A stretch of 13,124 nt of DNA from an uncultured Erysipelotrichaceae bacterium (GTDB lineage: Bacteria; Bacillota_I; Bacilli_A; RF39; UBA660): positions 1 to 13,124 of the forward strand of contig CADBSQ010000143.1 in assembly GCA_902797415.1 (NCBI GenBank). Direction: 5' to 3'. How positions within the stretch are numbered: position 1 is the first letter of the stretch; each line of letters starts with the position of its first letter. The notes below the pieces were generated by a model, which was not told where the DNA came from, did not search any database, and was given only the letters and a program-made list of their open reading frames with translations. Positions 5,202 through 12,898 of the stretch are shown here, piece after piece. Position numbers and translations under genes: made by a program.

Positions 5202-8140
5202 TAGTCGTTTAATTTTACGCTTACCAACTTAGAAACGCCAGATTCTTGCATTGTTAAACCATAAAGATTGTTGGCATATTCCATAGTTTTTTTCTTGTGA
5301 GTTATAATTATGAACTGAGTTTTATTTTCATGTTCCTTTAAATAATTACCGAATGCACCTACATTTACTTCATCCAGTGCGGCTTCTACCTCATCTAAAA
5401 TACAAAATGGAACAGGTCTAACATTTAATATAGCGAATAATAAGCTGATTGCTGTTAGCGTTTTTTCTCCTCCAGATAGAAGATTAATGTTTTTAAGTTT
5501 TTTACCAGGTGGTTCAGCGACTATATCAATTCCTGTAGTTAAATAATCATCAGGGTTAGTAAGTATTAATTTACCTTGACCACCTTTAAACAATTTCTTA
5601 AAGACTTTAGCAAATTCAGTATTAACCTTATCATAAGTATCTTTAAATCTTTTTTTCATTTCTTCATCCATTTCATCAATAACATTAGTTAAATCTTCCA
5701 TGGCTTCATTTAAATCGGATCTTTCTTTATCTAAGAATTGATATCTTTCATTTATGCGATTAAATTCACTTATTGCACCAATATTTACTTCACCTAAGTC
5801 TTTAATCTTTCTTCTTAATACTGTTACTGCTTCTCGTTCTTTATCGCTGACACCTTTATCGCCAATTTCTTTTAAGGCTTTTTCATAAGTCATATCATAT
5901 TCATCTGTTAGGCGAACAATTAAGTTATCTAATTTCAAATCTATTTTTTCTAATTCAATATTATTTTTATTAATGACAGAAACTTTATTATTATAGCTTG
6001 TAGTTTCTTTTCTAGTTTGCAGAAGTATTTCGTTAATCTCAAGAGTGAGAGAATCTTTTTCATCCTTTAAAGTGTTTAACTGTTCTTCCAAAGTCTTTTT
6101 ACTTTCAACGGCCTTATAATAGTTGTCCATGGCATTATTAAGTTCATTATCAAGAGAATTAGACTTTCTACTATCTATAGAACCAAGCTCATCATTTAAA
6201 TCACTTAGTGTTTTTTCCATATCTTTAAGTTGCTCTTTCTTGGTTGCAAGATTTAAATTAACTCTTGAGTGTTCAAATATTTTTTCTTGGATTTTACTAT
6301 CTAAATAAGTTAACTTTTCGTTAAGTTCGTTTATTTTTTTAGATAGAGCTTCCAAATTACTATTATTGTTTTCAATGCTTTTTTTCATGGCTTCTATTTT
6401 AGCAGTTTCACTAAGAACATTTTTAACTTCCTTCTTAGCACCTCCACTAAGTGAACCACCTGCATATAATATATCGCCATCCAAGCTTACAACTTTATAC
6501 TTATAATCTACTAGTTTACCAATCCTATTAATAGAATCTAAATCTCTAACTACGATTACACACCCTAACTGGTTTAAAACTATATCTTCATATTTTTTTT
6601 CAGTGTTAACTAAATTAGAAGCGATATCGATAAAACCTTCATCCTTCTTTAACTTATCATAAACCTCATTATCTAAATATCTAGGTTTAATAACTTCAAT
6701 TGGAAAGAATGTTGCTCTTCCTAATCTGTTTTCTTTTAAAAAGTTAATTGCTTTTTTAGCATTATCTACTTCATCACATACAATAGTATTTTGTGCATAT
6801 GATAGGGCAGTATCTATAGCATTAGTGTATTCAGCATCAATTTCAATTAAACTCGATAAAGTACCACATATACCTCTTAAACTTAGACTATTTATGATTT
6901 GCTTAACTGCGTAAGGTAAAAGGGCATTAGACTCAACGTTTTCTGTAGCGATATCTAACTTATTAACCAGTGATGCATTTAGTCTTGATTTTAAACTTTG
7001 TTCATTGGTTAATTTCTTTAAATTTGCACTTTCATACTTATACTCCGTCTTTAATTTATCCATCTCACTTTCGATGCTTTGTTTTTTGTTTTCATCTGCA
7101 TCATAGTTTGCTTTTAATAAGCTTTGTTCAATACTTAATTTATGGATTCTTTCTTTTAAAACTATTACATTATCTGCTAGTTTTAAATTATCTACTTTAT
7201 ATTTTTTTCTTTCACTTATAATTTGTTTAGTTGCATCCAAAGATGAGATTTCTTCCGTTTTTCTTAAAAGAGTTGCATTTGTATCATTAATCTTTTGTTC
7301 TAATTCTTGTAGCTTCAATTTTAAGTTTTCTTGTTTTAAATCTTTTTTAGATAAACCTAAACGAAGTTTTTCTTCTTCTTCCTGTAAAGTTTTAATTTCT
7401 TCCTTAAATCTTTCCTTATCTTCAGAAAGAGTTTTAATGTCTTTAACCAAAAGAGCAAGCTCTATAGCTTCTAATCTCTTCTTATATGATTGATACTCAA
7501 CTGCTTTTTCTTTTTGAGATTTAAGAGGGATTAAGTTATCTTTTAACTCTCTAATAATTAAATCGATTTTTAGTAAATTATCGCTAGTCTTTTCTAATTT
7601 CTTTAAACTTTCTTGTTTTCTTTTTTTATACTTTAAAACACCTGCGCTTGACTCAATAATACTTCTTCTTTCTTCTGGTTTACTATTTAAGATCTCGCCA
7701 ATCTTACCTTGGCTAATGATATTCATTGCTTCTTTACCAGCGCCTGAATCTAAGAATAAATTAGTTATGTCTTTAAGTCTAACTTTTGATGAATTAATGT
7801 AGTATTCATTATCATCACTAGAGTATACACATCTTTTAATTTCAATTTCTTTAAATTCGCTATTTAGATAGTGATCTGTGTTATCAAAAACTAAACTGAC
7901 ACTTGCTCTTGTCATAGGTTTTCTTGAATTGCTACCTTGAAAAATTACATCACTCATTGCACCAGTGGCACGAAGACTTTTAATAGACTGCTCACCAAGA
8001 ACCCATTTTACAGCATCTAAAACATTGCTTTTGCCGCTTCCGTTAGGACCGACAATTGCTGTAATACCATCTTTTACATCGATTTGAACTTTGTCAGCGA
8101 AGGATTTAAATCCATCAATTTTGATCTGTTTTAGTTTCAT
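5201..8140 (-). CDS. smc: Chromosome segregation/condensation ATPase SMC (short-armed)
   Basis: SMC dimers, with ScpA and ScpB, fold and segregate the chromosome by ATP-driven loop extrusion. The head is complete: Walker A GPNGSGKS (31-38), Q-loop (Q144), ABC signature LSGGEK (888-893), Walker B FCILDEVEAALD (912-923, catalytic E917) and H-loop H948. The hinge is about 405-570, including GRATFFP (474-480) and the conserved glycine run GGSLSGG (561-567). The coiled-coil arms are about 165-400 and 572-800, each roughly 100 residues shorter than in B. subtilis SMC (1186 aa). The total of 979 matches the size remembered for mycoplasma P115 proteins. It starts inside the end of rnc (26-base overlap) with AAGGGTG (plus 8153-8147) before the ATG. 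Unlike in Bacillus, no ftsY follows; a terminator and convergent pgsA do. Confidence 0.95.
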   Translation of the reverse strand: MKLKQIKIDGFKSFADKVQIDVKDGITAIVGPNGSGKSNVLDAVKWVLGEQSIKSLRATGAMSDVIFQGSNSRKPMTRASVSLVFDNTDHYLNSEFKEIEIKRCVYSSDDNEYYINSSKVRLKDITNLFLDSGAGKEAMNIISQGKIGEILNSKPEERRSIIESSAGVLKYKKRKQESLKKLEKTSDNLLKIDLIIRELKDNLIPLKSQKEKAVEYQSYKKRLEAIELALLVKDIKTLSEDKERFKEEIKTLQEEEEKLRLGLSKKDLKQENLKLKLQELEQKINDTNATLLRKTEEISSLDATKQIISERKKYKVDNLKLADNVIVLKERIHKLSIEQSLLKANYDADENKKQSIESEMDKLKTEYKYESANLKKLTNEQSLKSRLNASLVNKLDIATENVESNALLPYAVKQIINSLSLRGICGTLSSLIEIDAEYTNAIDTALSYAQNTIVCDEVDNAKKAINFLKENRLGRATFFPIEVIKPRYLDNEVYDKLKKDEGFIDIASNLVNTEKKYEDIVLNQLGCVIVVRDLDSINRIGKLVDYKYKVVSLDGDILYAGGSLSGGAKKEVKNVLSETAKIEAMKKSIENNNSNLEALSKKINELNEKLTYLDSKIQEKIFEHSRVNLNLATKKEQLKDMEKTLSDLNDELGSIDSRKSNSLDNELNNAMDNYYKAVESKKTLEEQLNTLKDEKDSLTLEINEILLQTRKETTSYNNKVSVINKNNIELEKIDLKLDNLIVRLTDEYDMTYEKALKEIGDKGVSDKEREAVTVLRRKIKDLGEVNIGAISEFNRINERYQFLDKERSDLNEAMEDLTNVIDEMDEEMKKRFKDTYDKVNTEFAKVFKKLFKGGQGKLILTNPDDYLTTGIDIVAEPPGKKLKNINLLSGGEKTLTAISLLFAILNVRPVPFCILDEVEAALDEVNVGAFGNYLKEHENKTQFIIITHKKKTMEYANNLYGLTMQESGVSKLVSVKLND

Positions 8141-8798
8141 TCATTTCACCCTTAAATTCAGCTTTTTTTTCTAAAGCATTAAATGCAGCATTAGCTTCTG
8201 CTTCTTTTTTACTTTTTCCAATGCCTTTTCCATAAACAATATCATCTACAACAACTTCAACTTCATATGTCTTATCATGAGCAGGGCCTTTTTCTTTAAC
8301 AACCCTATACTCAAGTGATTTCTTTGTTGTTTGAACCATTTCTTGAAGTAGTGATTTATAATCTGAATAGAAAACAACTTTGTTATCAATAAATGGTTTA
8401 ATAATAGAAAGAGCAAAATCTCTACACTTATTATAACCATTAGTAAGAAATATACATGCTAAAACAGATTCAAAAACATCAGCGATAATAGTTTCATTGA
8501 TATTATTTATCTGACCATTTCCTACGCGAATATGAGAAATTAAATCAATTTTTTTTGCATATTCGTATAGGGCATGTTCACATACATAACTACTTCTTAG
8601 TTTGGTCATATCTCCTTCTTCATAAGAAAAAGCTTTATATAAATATTCACTAACTATTAACTCTAGTACTGCATCGCCTAAATACTCTAATCTCTCATAG
8701 TTTTCACATTCATGTTCATTAGAATAACTACTATGAGTTAAGGCATTTAATAAAAGGTTTTTATCTACTTTAATATTATACTTATCTAAAAAATTCAT
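8115..8798 (-). CDS. rnc: Ribonuclease III
   Basis: RNase III cleaves double-stranded RNA, including the stems of pre-rRNA. Numbered from the start chosen here (227 aa), the signature YERLEYLGDAVLE contains E35, E38 and D42, and the second metal-binding site ADVFES contains D107 and E110. A double-stranded RNA-binding domain covers about 146-212 (DYKSLLQEMVQ to AEANAAFNALEKK, with GIGKSKKEAE). The start at 8798 (MNFLDKYN) was chosen because GGTG lies 6 bases upstream, the same spacing as at smc and ireB, and because an upstream ATG at 8816 overlaps a -10 hexamer; using that ATG would add six residues (233 aa). It overlaps smc by 26 bases and is cotranscribed with it, as in many Firmicutes. 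Confidence 0.93.
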   Translation of the reverse strand: MNFLDKYNIKVDKNLLLNALTHSSYSNEHECENYERLEYLGDAVLELIVSEYLYKAFSYEEGDMTKLRSSYVCEHALYEYAKKIDLISHIRVGNGQINNINETIIADVFESVLACIFLTNGYNKCRDFALSIIKPFIDNKVVFYSDYKSLLQEMVQTTKKSLEYRVVKEKGPAHDKTYEVEVVVDDIVYGKGIGKSKKEAEANAAFNALEKKAEFKGEMNETKTDQN

Positions 8799-8811
8799 TT
8801 TTACCACCAAT

Positions 8812-8831
8812 ACCATTATACACCATTATAC
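8812..8831 (-). promoter_or_regulatory. Tandem 10-bp repeat carrying duplicated -10 boxes for rnc-smc
   Basis: The plus-strand 10-mer ACCATTATAC occurs twice in tandem (8812-8821, 8822-8831). Read on the minus strand, each copy contains TATAAT (8820-8815 and 8830-8825), one DNA turn apart. A candidate -35, TTGTAA on minus, lies about 19 bases before the first copy. Which -10 is used decides whether the ATG at 8816 can be translated. Confidence 0.45.
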
Positions 8832-8851
8832 ATCATCATTACCAGTTTTAT

Positions 8852-8880
8852 TTTACAAAAAAAGGATTTTATAGTAAAAT
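8852..8880 (+). promoter_or_regulatory. Promoter for the ZnuA-like lipoprotein gene
   Basis: TTTACA at 8852-8857, 17-base spacer, TAAAAT at 8875-8880. The leader is short, with AAGGTGAG (8888-8895) before the ATG at 8901. It faces away from the rnc promoter. Confidence 0.55.
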
Positions 8881-8900
8881 TATTATTAAGGTGAGATTAA

Positions 8901-9764
8901 ATGAAGAAAGAAAATATTAAGAAGTTTGTATTACTACTTGTTGTAACATTTGGATTAACTGGATGTTTAAAAAGAGATTCTTTAGATGATGTAGATATAT
9001 ATACAACAGTATATCCAATTAAGTATGTTACAGAATATTTATATGGTGAGCATGCAACTGTAAATACAATTTATCCAGCAGAAACTTCATTAGATAATTA
9101 CAAACTAACTAAGGAACAAAAAAAAGAGTATTCAAGTGGAGCTGTATTTATATATAATGGTTTAACTGATGAAAAAAATATTGCTAGAGATTTGTTAAAT
9201 ACTAATACTAATTTAAAAATAATAGATGTTTCTCAAGGTTTGGATTTTGATGAATCAACGTTAGAATTATGGATGAATCCAAATGACTTTTTAATGTTAT
9301 CTCATAATATTAAGAATGGTTTAAAAGAGTATATAAGCAATAAATATATTAAAGAAGAAATCGATGAAAAGTATGAAAAACTAAAAGTTTTAATTAGTGA
9401 ATATGATGCTGAATTGGATATAGCTGTTGCTGCAAGTAGCGATAAAAATATCGTTATAGCTTCAAGTGAGTTATCATATTTAAAAAAATATGGTTTTGAG
9501 ATTACTGATATCGATAAAGATTCTACTGCAACTAATATGGAATATGTAAGAAATTTATATAACTCTGGAAAAATAAAATATATTTATATCCTTGATACTG
9601 ATAAAGAAGATGCCAGTGTTAAATCTTTAGAAGCTTCTGGTTTAGAAGTTAAGAAATTAAGAAGTATGACTATCAGAACTGAGGAAGAAGTTGAAAAGAA
9701 TATTAAATATGAAGATATGATGCGTGATAATGTAGATGCAATTAAAGCAGAAGTAGTTAATTAG
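8901..9764 (+). CDS. ZnuA/TroA-like (cluster A-I) substrate-binding lipoprotein lacking the usual metal-ligand histidines
   Basis: The protein starts with a lipoprotein signal (hydrophobic 9-18, lipobox LTGC, lipidated C22). The body follows the metal-binding SBP plan: YTTVYPIKYVTEYLYGEHATV (34-54), an FIYNGL strand (83-88), ELWMNPNDF (122-130, where the family has DPHxWLxP), ASSELSYLKKYGFEI (187-201, where the family has a His followed by YL-KYG) and YEDMMRDNVDAI near the end. All three expected His ligands are replaced, by about S63-D65, E122 and S188. Only two His (H51, H135) exist in the protein. It is therefore a TroA-fold lipoprotein that probably does not bind zinc or manganese in the usual way, or binds something else. 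No ABC permease or ATPase is adjacent. It is monocistronic, with its own promoter and a terminator after it. Confidence 0.75.
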   Translation: MKKENIKKFVLLLVVTFGLTGCLKRDSLDDVDIYTTVYPIKYVTEYLYGEHATVNTIYPAETSLDNYKLTKEQKKEYSSGAVFIYNGLTDEKNIARDLLNTNTNLKIIDVSQGLDFDESTLELWMNPNDFLMLSHNIKNGLKEYISNKYIKEEIDEKYEKLKVLISEYDAELDIAVAASSDKNIVIASSELSYLKKYGFEITDIDKDSTATNMEYVRNLYNSGKIKYIYILDTDKEDASVKSLEASGLEVKKLRSMTIRTEEEVEKNIKYEDMMRDNVDAIKAEVVN

Positions 9765-9766
9765 TA

Positions 9767-9796
9767 AAGTCAACCACAAATGGTTGACTTATATTT
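9767..9796 (+). terminator. Intrinsic terminator after the ZnuA-like lipoprotein gene
   Basis: A 10-bp perfect stem AAGTCAACCA/TGGTTGACTT (9767-9776 with 9781-9790) has loop CAAA and is followed by ATATTTTTAT. It begins 3 bases after the stop codon. Confidence 0.8.
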
Positions 9797-9812
9797 TTAT
9801 ATGTGTTAATAT
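9784..9812 (+). promoter_or_regulatory. rpsP-khpA promoter, -35 embedded in the preceding terminator stem
   Basis: TTGACT at 9784-9789 (inside the right arm of the terminator hairpin), 17-base spacer, TAATAT at 9807-9812, with an extended -10 TG at 9804-9805. The transcript would start near 9819. Confidence 0.6.
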
Positions 9813-9836
9813 ACGTTCAAGAAAGCGAGGTTAATT

Positions 9837-10106
9837 ATGGCAGTAAAGTTAAGACTTAAAAGAATGGGATCTAAGGCTAAACCTTTTTATAGAATTGTAG
9901 CTGCAGATTCAAGAAGTCCTAGAGATGGAAAATTTCTTGAAACAGTTGGAACATATAATCCAATTAAAGAAGAAAATAACATCACTGTAGATGAAGAAAA
10001 AGTTATGAAATGGTTAAATGTTGGAGCACAACCAACTACAACTGTTAAAAATATTTTATCAAAACAAGGCGTATGGTCAAAATTTAAAAATAATAAGGAG
10101 AAGTAG
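9837..10106 (+). CDS. rpsP: 30S ribosomal protein S16
   Basis: A small-subunit ribosomal protein that binds 16S rRNA and is needed for 30S assembly. The 89 residues align with bS16 from the start: AVKLRLKRMGSKAKPFYRIV (2-21), ADSRSPRDGKFLETVGTYNP (23-42) and the WLNVGAQPTTTVKNIL stretch (about 60-75) are family hallmarks. The ribosome site is GCGAGG (9825-9830). The gene is followed 3 bases later by khpA, the same pair as rpsP-ylqC in Bacillus, and is driven by an extended -10 promoter. The rimM and trmD genes that often follow are absent here. Confidence 0.97.
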   Translation: MAVKLRLKRMGSKAKPFYRIVAADSRSPRDGKFLETVGTYNPIKEENNITVDEEKVMKWLNVGAQPTTTVKNILSKQGVWSKFKNNKEK

Positions 10107-10109
10107 TAT

Positions 10110-10358
10110 ATGGAAGAAGTTAAGGAATATGCTGCTTATCTTATAAAGGGACTTGTTAAAAACCCTGATATTGTAACCGTACAAGAATTTGAAAGCGATG
10201 AAAATTCTTATATATTAGAAATCATTGTTGATGGAGAGGATATGGGTGCTTTAATAGGAAAGGGCGGTTATATGGCTAAAGCAGTTAAGAACTTGATAGT
10301 AGCTGCCGCTTATAAAAAAGGCATTTCTAAAATTAAAGTAAACATTGATTCAATATAA
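10110..10358 (+). CDS. khpA: KH-domain RNA-binding protein KhpA (YlqC family)
   Basis: KhpA is a single-KH-domain RNA-binding protein that pairs with KhpB/EloR; in streptococci the pair affects cell elongation and small-RNA function. All 82 residues form one KH domain: a first helix EEVKEYAAYLIKGLV, a strand YILEIIVD and the GxxG nucleic-acid loop in GALIGKGGYMAKAVKNL (about 47-63). Its ribosome site AAGGAG lies within the last codons of rpsP, so the two are translationally linked. A terminator follows, so the operon has just two genes. Confidence 0.9.
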   Translation: MEEVKEYAAYLIKGLVKNPDIVTVQEFESDENSYILEIIVDGEDMGALIGKGGYMAKAVKNLIVAAAYKKGISKIKVNIDSI

Positions 10359-10364
10359 TAAACT

Positions 10365-10386
10365 AACGCTGCTTTAAGCGTTTTTT
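10365..10386 (+). terminator. Intrinsic terminator after khpA
   Basis: A 6-bp stem AACGCT/AGCGTT (10365-10370 with 10377-10382) has a 6-base loop and runs directly into a T-run (10381-10386). It starts 6 bases after the khpA stop. Confidence 0.7.
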
Positions 10387-10387
10387 C

Positions 10388-10416
10388 TTTACTATAATGT
10401 TATTTTTTGATACAAT
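10388..10416 (+). promoter_or_regulatory. Candidate promoter for ftsK-ireB-ruvX
   Basis: TTTACT at 10388-10393, 17-base spacer, TACAAT at 10411-10416 with extended TG at 10408-10409. It would leave a leader of only about 11 bases. A perfect TATAAT at 10393-10398 without a convincing -35 is the alternative and would give a longer leader. Confidence 0.4.
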
Positions 10417-10433
10417 TAATATGGTGAATTAAA

Positions 10434-12641
10434 GTGGCTAAAAAGAAAGTAAGTAAAAACTCAAAGAAAAAAGAATCCAACGCTTCAATTCAGCTTTGGG
10501 GCGTAGCCTTAATACTCGTTAGTATTATGGGTTTTGGTGTGTTTGGAATAGTTGGAAGTATAATAAAAGGCTTTTCTATCTTTTTGATGGGAACTTGGTA
10601 TATTATCACTCTTATTTTGTGTTTTTTACTTGGTATATATATGTTTATAAAAAAAGGATTACCTAATTTTAAATCATCTAATTTAATTGGACTATACATG
10701 GTTATACTTGCATTATTAGTGTATTCACATTTAGAGTATGCAACTAATTCTCATTTAGTAGGTAAAGCAATCCTTGAAAACACAATAAATAACTTTTTGG
10801 ATTCATCTAGCACATATGCAGCACAATCTGGTGGTGGAATACTTGGTGGAATTTTAACGATTTGTTTTACAAAATTGTTTGAATATACTGGTACTAAGAT
10901 TGTGCTAGGTGTAATGTTAGTTTTAGGTTTAATACTTTTATTCAATATAAATTTCTCTGAGCTATTTGAAAAGATAACATCAATATTTGGAAAAGATGAT
11001 GAAGAGGATGAAGATGACGAAGAAGTGGTTGAAAATAAAGAAGGTAAAAAAGAAGTTAACCTTGATGATACAATCATGACTGAATCATTAGAACACGTAA
11101 AAGTTTATTCAAGTATGGGTGAACTTCTAAATGGGAAAAATCCTCCAAAAGAAAATGGAAAACAGCTTGCGTTTAATATGGAACAAGAAGAGGATGACAG
11201 TGGTAAAGCATATGTATTACCAACTCTTGATATATTAGATAAACCAAAGGCCGCTAAAAAGAGTAACACAACTGAATTCTTACAATCTAATAAAGCAGCT
11301 TTAGAAAGAGTTTTAAATGATTTCCAAATAGTTGGTAGAGTTGTAGAAATCCATGAGGGACCAACCGTAACACAATTTGAGGTTGAAATTAAGTCTGGTA
11401 CGAAGGTAAGTAGAATAACAAGTATTCATAAAGAAATTGCTTTGGCACTTGCCGCTAAAGACATCAGAATACAAGCTCCTATACCTGGTAAAAATACAGT
11501 TGGAGTTGAGATACCTAATAAAGTGGTTGCTGCCGTTCCATTTGAAAGCATTATATCAAGGCCTACAGAAAAAGCCGAAAAAGCTAAAATACCAGTAACT
11601 TTAGGTAAAGACATTATGGGTAATATCATGTTTGCTGACATTTCTAAAATGCCACATTTACTTGTAGCAGGTTCTACTGGTTCAGGTAAATCAGTTTGTA
11701 TCAATTCGTTTATTGCTACGATTCTTATGACCAAAAAACCAGACGAAGTCAAGCTTGTATTGGTTGACCCTAAGAAGGTTGAGTTATCCAACTATAATGG
11801 TATACCACATCTTTTATGGCCGGTTGTAACCAATCCTAAAAAAGCAAGTGCTGCTCTTCAAAAAGTAGTAGCAATAATGGAAGATCGATACGAAAAATTT
11901 TCTGAGGCAGGTGCCAAAAAAATTGATGACTACAATGAAAAAATAGAAGCTAAAAACAAAAAAGCAGGTTATGAAGTTGAGAAAAAAATGTTCTACATGG
12001 TAGTTATAATAGATGAGCTTGCTGACCTTATGGTTGTTGCTAGTAAAGAAGTTGAGGATTCTATCATGCGTATTACACAAATGGCGCGTGCTGCAGGAAT
12101 TCATTTAATAGTTGCAACACAAAGACCTTCAACTGATGTAATCACTGGTGTTGTAAAAGCAAATATTCCATCAAGAATCGCTTTTGCCGTTGCTTCTTCG
12201 ATTGATTCAAGAACAATACTTGATAGTGGCGGAGCAGAAAAGCTTCTTGGAAAAGGTGATATGCTATATTTACCAATGGGTGAAAATAATCCAACCAGAA
12301 TTCAAGGTTGTTTCATAAGTGATGGTGAAATAGAAAGACTAATTGAGTATGTATCTAGTCAGCAAAAAGCTGTTTATGATAAATCTTTAGAAGAAGCACC
12401 AAGCCACATGGCTGGAGAAAACTCACCACAAGAAGAGTATGATGATCCACTATATGACGAAATTGTAGAATTCGCTGTTCAATCTGGAAAAGTTAGTGTC
12501 TCACTTCTTCAAAGAAGATTTAAAATAGGATATAATCGTGCGGCTAGGGTAGTAGATCTTTTAGAAGAACGCGGTATCGTAGGACCTGCTAATGGTTCTA
12601 AGCCAAGAGAAGTTCTTGTAAAAGTTGAAAACAATAATTAA
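10434..12641 (+). CDS. ftsK: DNA translocase FtsK/SpoIIIE
   Basis: A membrane-anchored hexameric ATPase that pumps chromosomal DNA through the closing septum. The N-terminal part has several membrane spans (about 20-43, 50-72, 84-99, 155-172, perhaps one near 135-147), followed by an acidic linker (DDEEDEDDEE, 188-197) to about 280. The motor has an alpha region (about 285-375), Walker A GSTGSGKS (413-420), VLVDPKKVELSNYNGIPHL (442-460), Walker B VVIIDELADLM (523-533), and the ATQRPSTDVITG and IPSRIAFAVASSIDSRTILD motifs (561-597). The C-terminal winged-helix gamma domain is about 672-730 (DPLYDEIVEF to EERGIVGP) and reads DNA polarity sequences. The start is GTG, with GGTGA (10423-10427) 6 bases upstream. 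FtsK and SpoIIIE cannot be told apart from sequence alone. ireB follows after 17 bases. Confidence 0.95.
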   Translation: MAKKKVSKNSKKKESNASIQLWGVALILVSIMGFGVFGIVGSIIKGFSIFLMGTWYIITLILCFLLGIYMFIKKGLPNFKSSNLIGLYMVILALLVYSHLEYATNSHLVGKAILENTINNFLDSSSTYAAQSGGGILGGILTICFTKLFEYTGTKIVLGVMLVLGLILLFNINFSELFEKITSIFGKDDEEDEDDEEVVENKEGKKEVNLDDTIMTESLEHVKVYSSMGELLNGKNPPKENGKQLAFNMEQEEDDSGKAYVLPTLDILDKPKAAKKSNTTEFLQSNKAALERVLNDFQIVGRVVEIHEGPTVTQFEVEIKSGTKVSRITSIHKEIALALAAKDIRIQAPIPGKNTVGVEIPNKVVAAVPFESIISRPTEKAEKAKIPVTLGKDIMGNIMFADISKMPHLLVAGSTGSGKSVCINSFIATILMTKKPDEVKLVLVDPKKVELSNYNGIPHLLWPVVTNPKKASAALQKVVAIMEDRYEKFSEAGAKKIDDYNEKIEAKNKKAGYEVEKKMFYMVVIIDELADLMVVASKEVEDSIMRITQMARAAGIHLIVATQRPSTDVITGVVKANIPSRIAFAVASSIDSRTILDSGGAEKLLGKGDMLYLPMGENNPTRIQGCFISDGEIERLIEYVSSQQKAVYDKSLEEAPSHMAGENSPQEEYDDPLYDEIVEFAVQSGKVSVSLLQRRFKIGYNRAARVVDLLEERGIVGPANGSKPREVLVKVENNN

Positions 12642-12658
12642 AACAGAGGGTGAAAAAA

Positions 12659-12898
12659 ATGTATGAAACTAGATTATTTAACGTAGACGAAATAGAAAGT
12701 CAGTTAGTTAAAAAAACATTATTTGAAATATATGATGCTTTAGAGGAAAGAGGATATAATCCAATAAATCAATTAACAGGGTATATTTTAAGTGGTGATC
12801 CTGGATATATTTCAAGTTATAAAGATTCTCGTAAAAAAATGACTAGTCTAGATAGAGCAAAAATAGTAGAAACTCTATTAAAAAGTTTTATAAAATGA
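12659..12898 (+). CDS. ireB: IreB family regulatory phosphoprotein (UPF0297/DUF965)
   Basis: In Enterococcus IreB is a substrate of the PASTA-type Ser/Thr kinase IreK and modulates cephalosporin tolerance; elsewhere the role is poorly known. The hallmark block YDALEERGYNPINQLTGYIL-SGDPGYISSYKD (about 25-57 of 79) is unmistakable, and the length is normal. The ATG at 12659 was chosen because GAGGGTG (12646-12652) sits 6 bases upstream; the in-frame GTG at 12650 is part of that ribosome site. The stop overlaps the ruvX start (ATGA), matching the conserved ireB-ruvX-DUF1292 order of Firmicutes. Confidence 0.92.
   Translation: MYETRLFNVDEIESQLVKKTLFEIYDALEERGYNPINQLTGYILSGDPGYISSYKDSRKKMTSLDRAKIVETLLKSFIK

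Noticed and set aside
10751..11077. Minus-strand frame of 108 codons with a long serine run opposite ftsK
   Set aside because: It is the antisense shadow of the acidic linker of FtsK (GAT/GAA-rich codons read backwards) and has no ribosome site or family match.
12650..12658. GTG start for ireB three codons upstream
   Set aside because: The GTG is the 3' part of the GAGGGTG ribosome site; the ATG at 12659 has ideal spacing.
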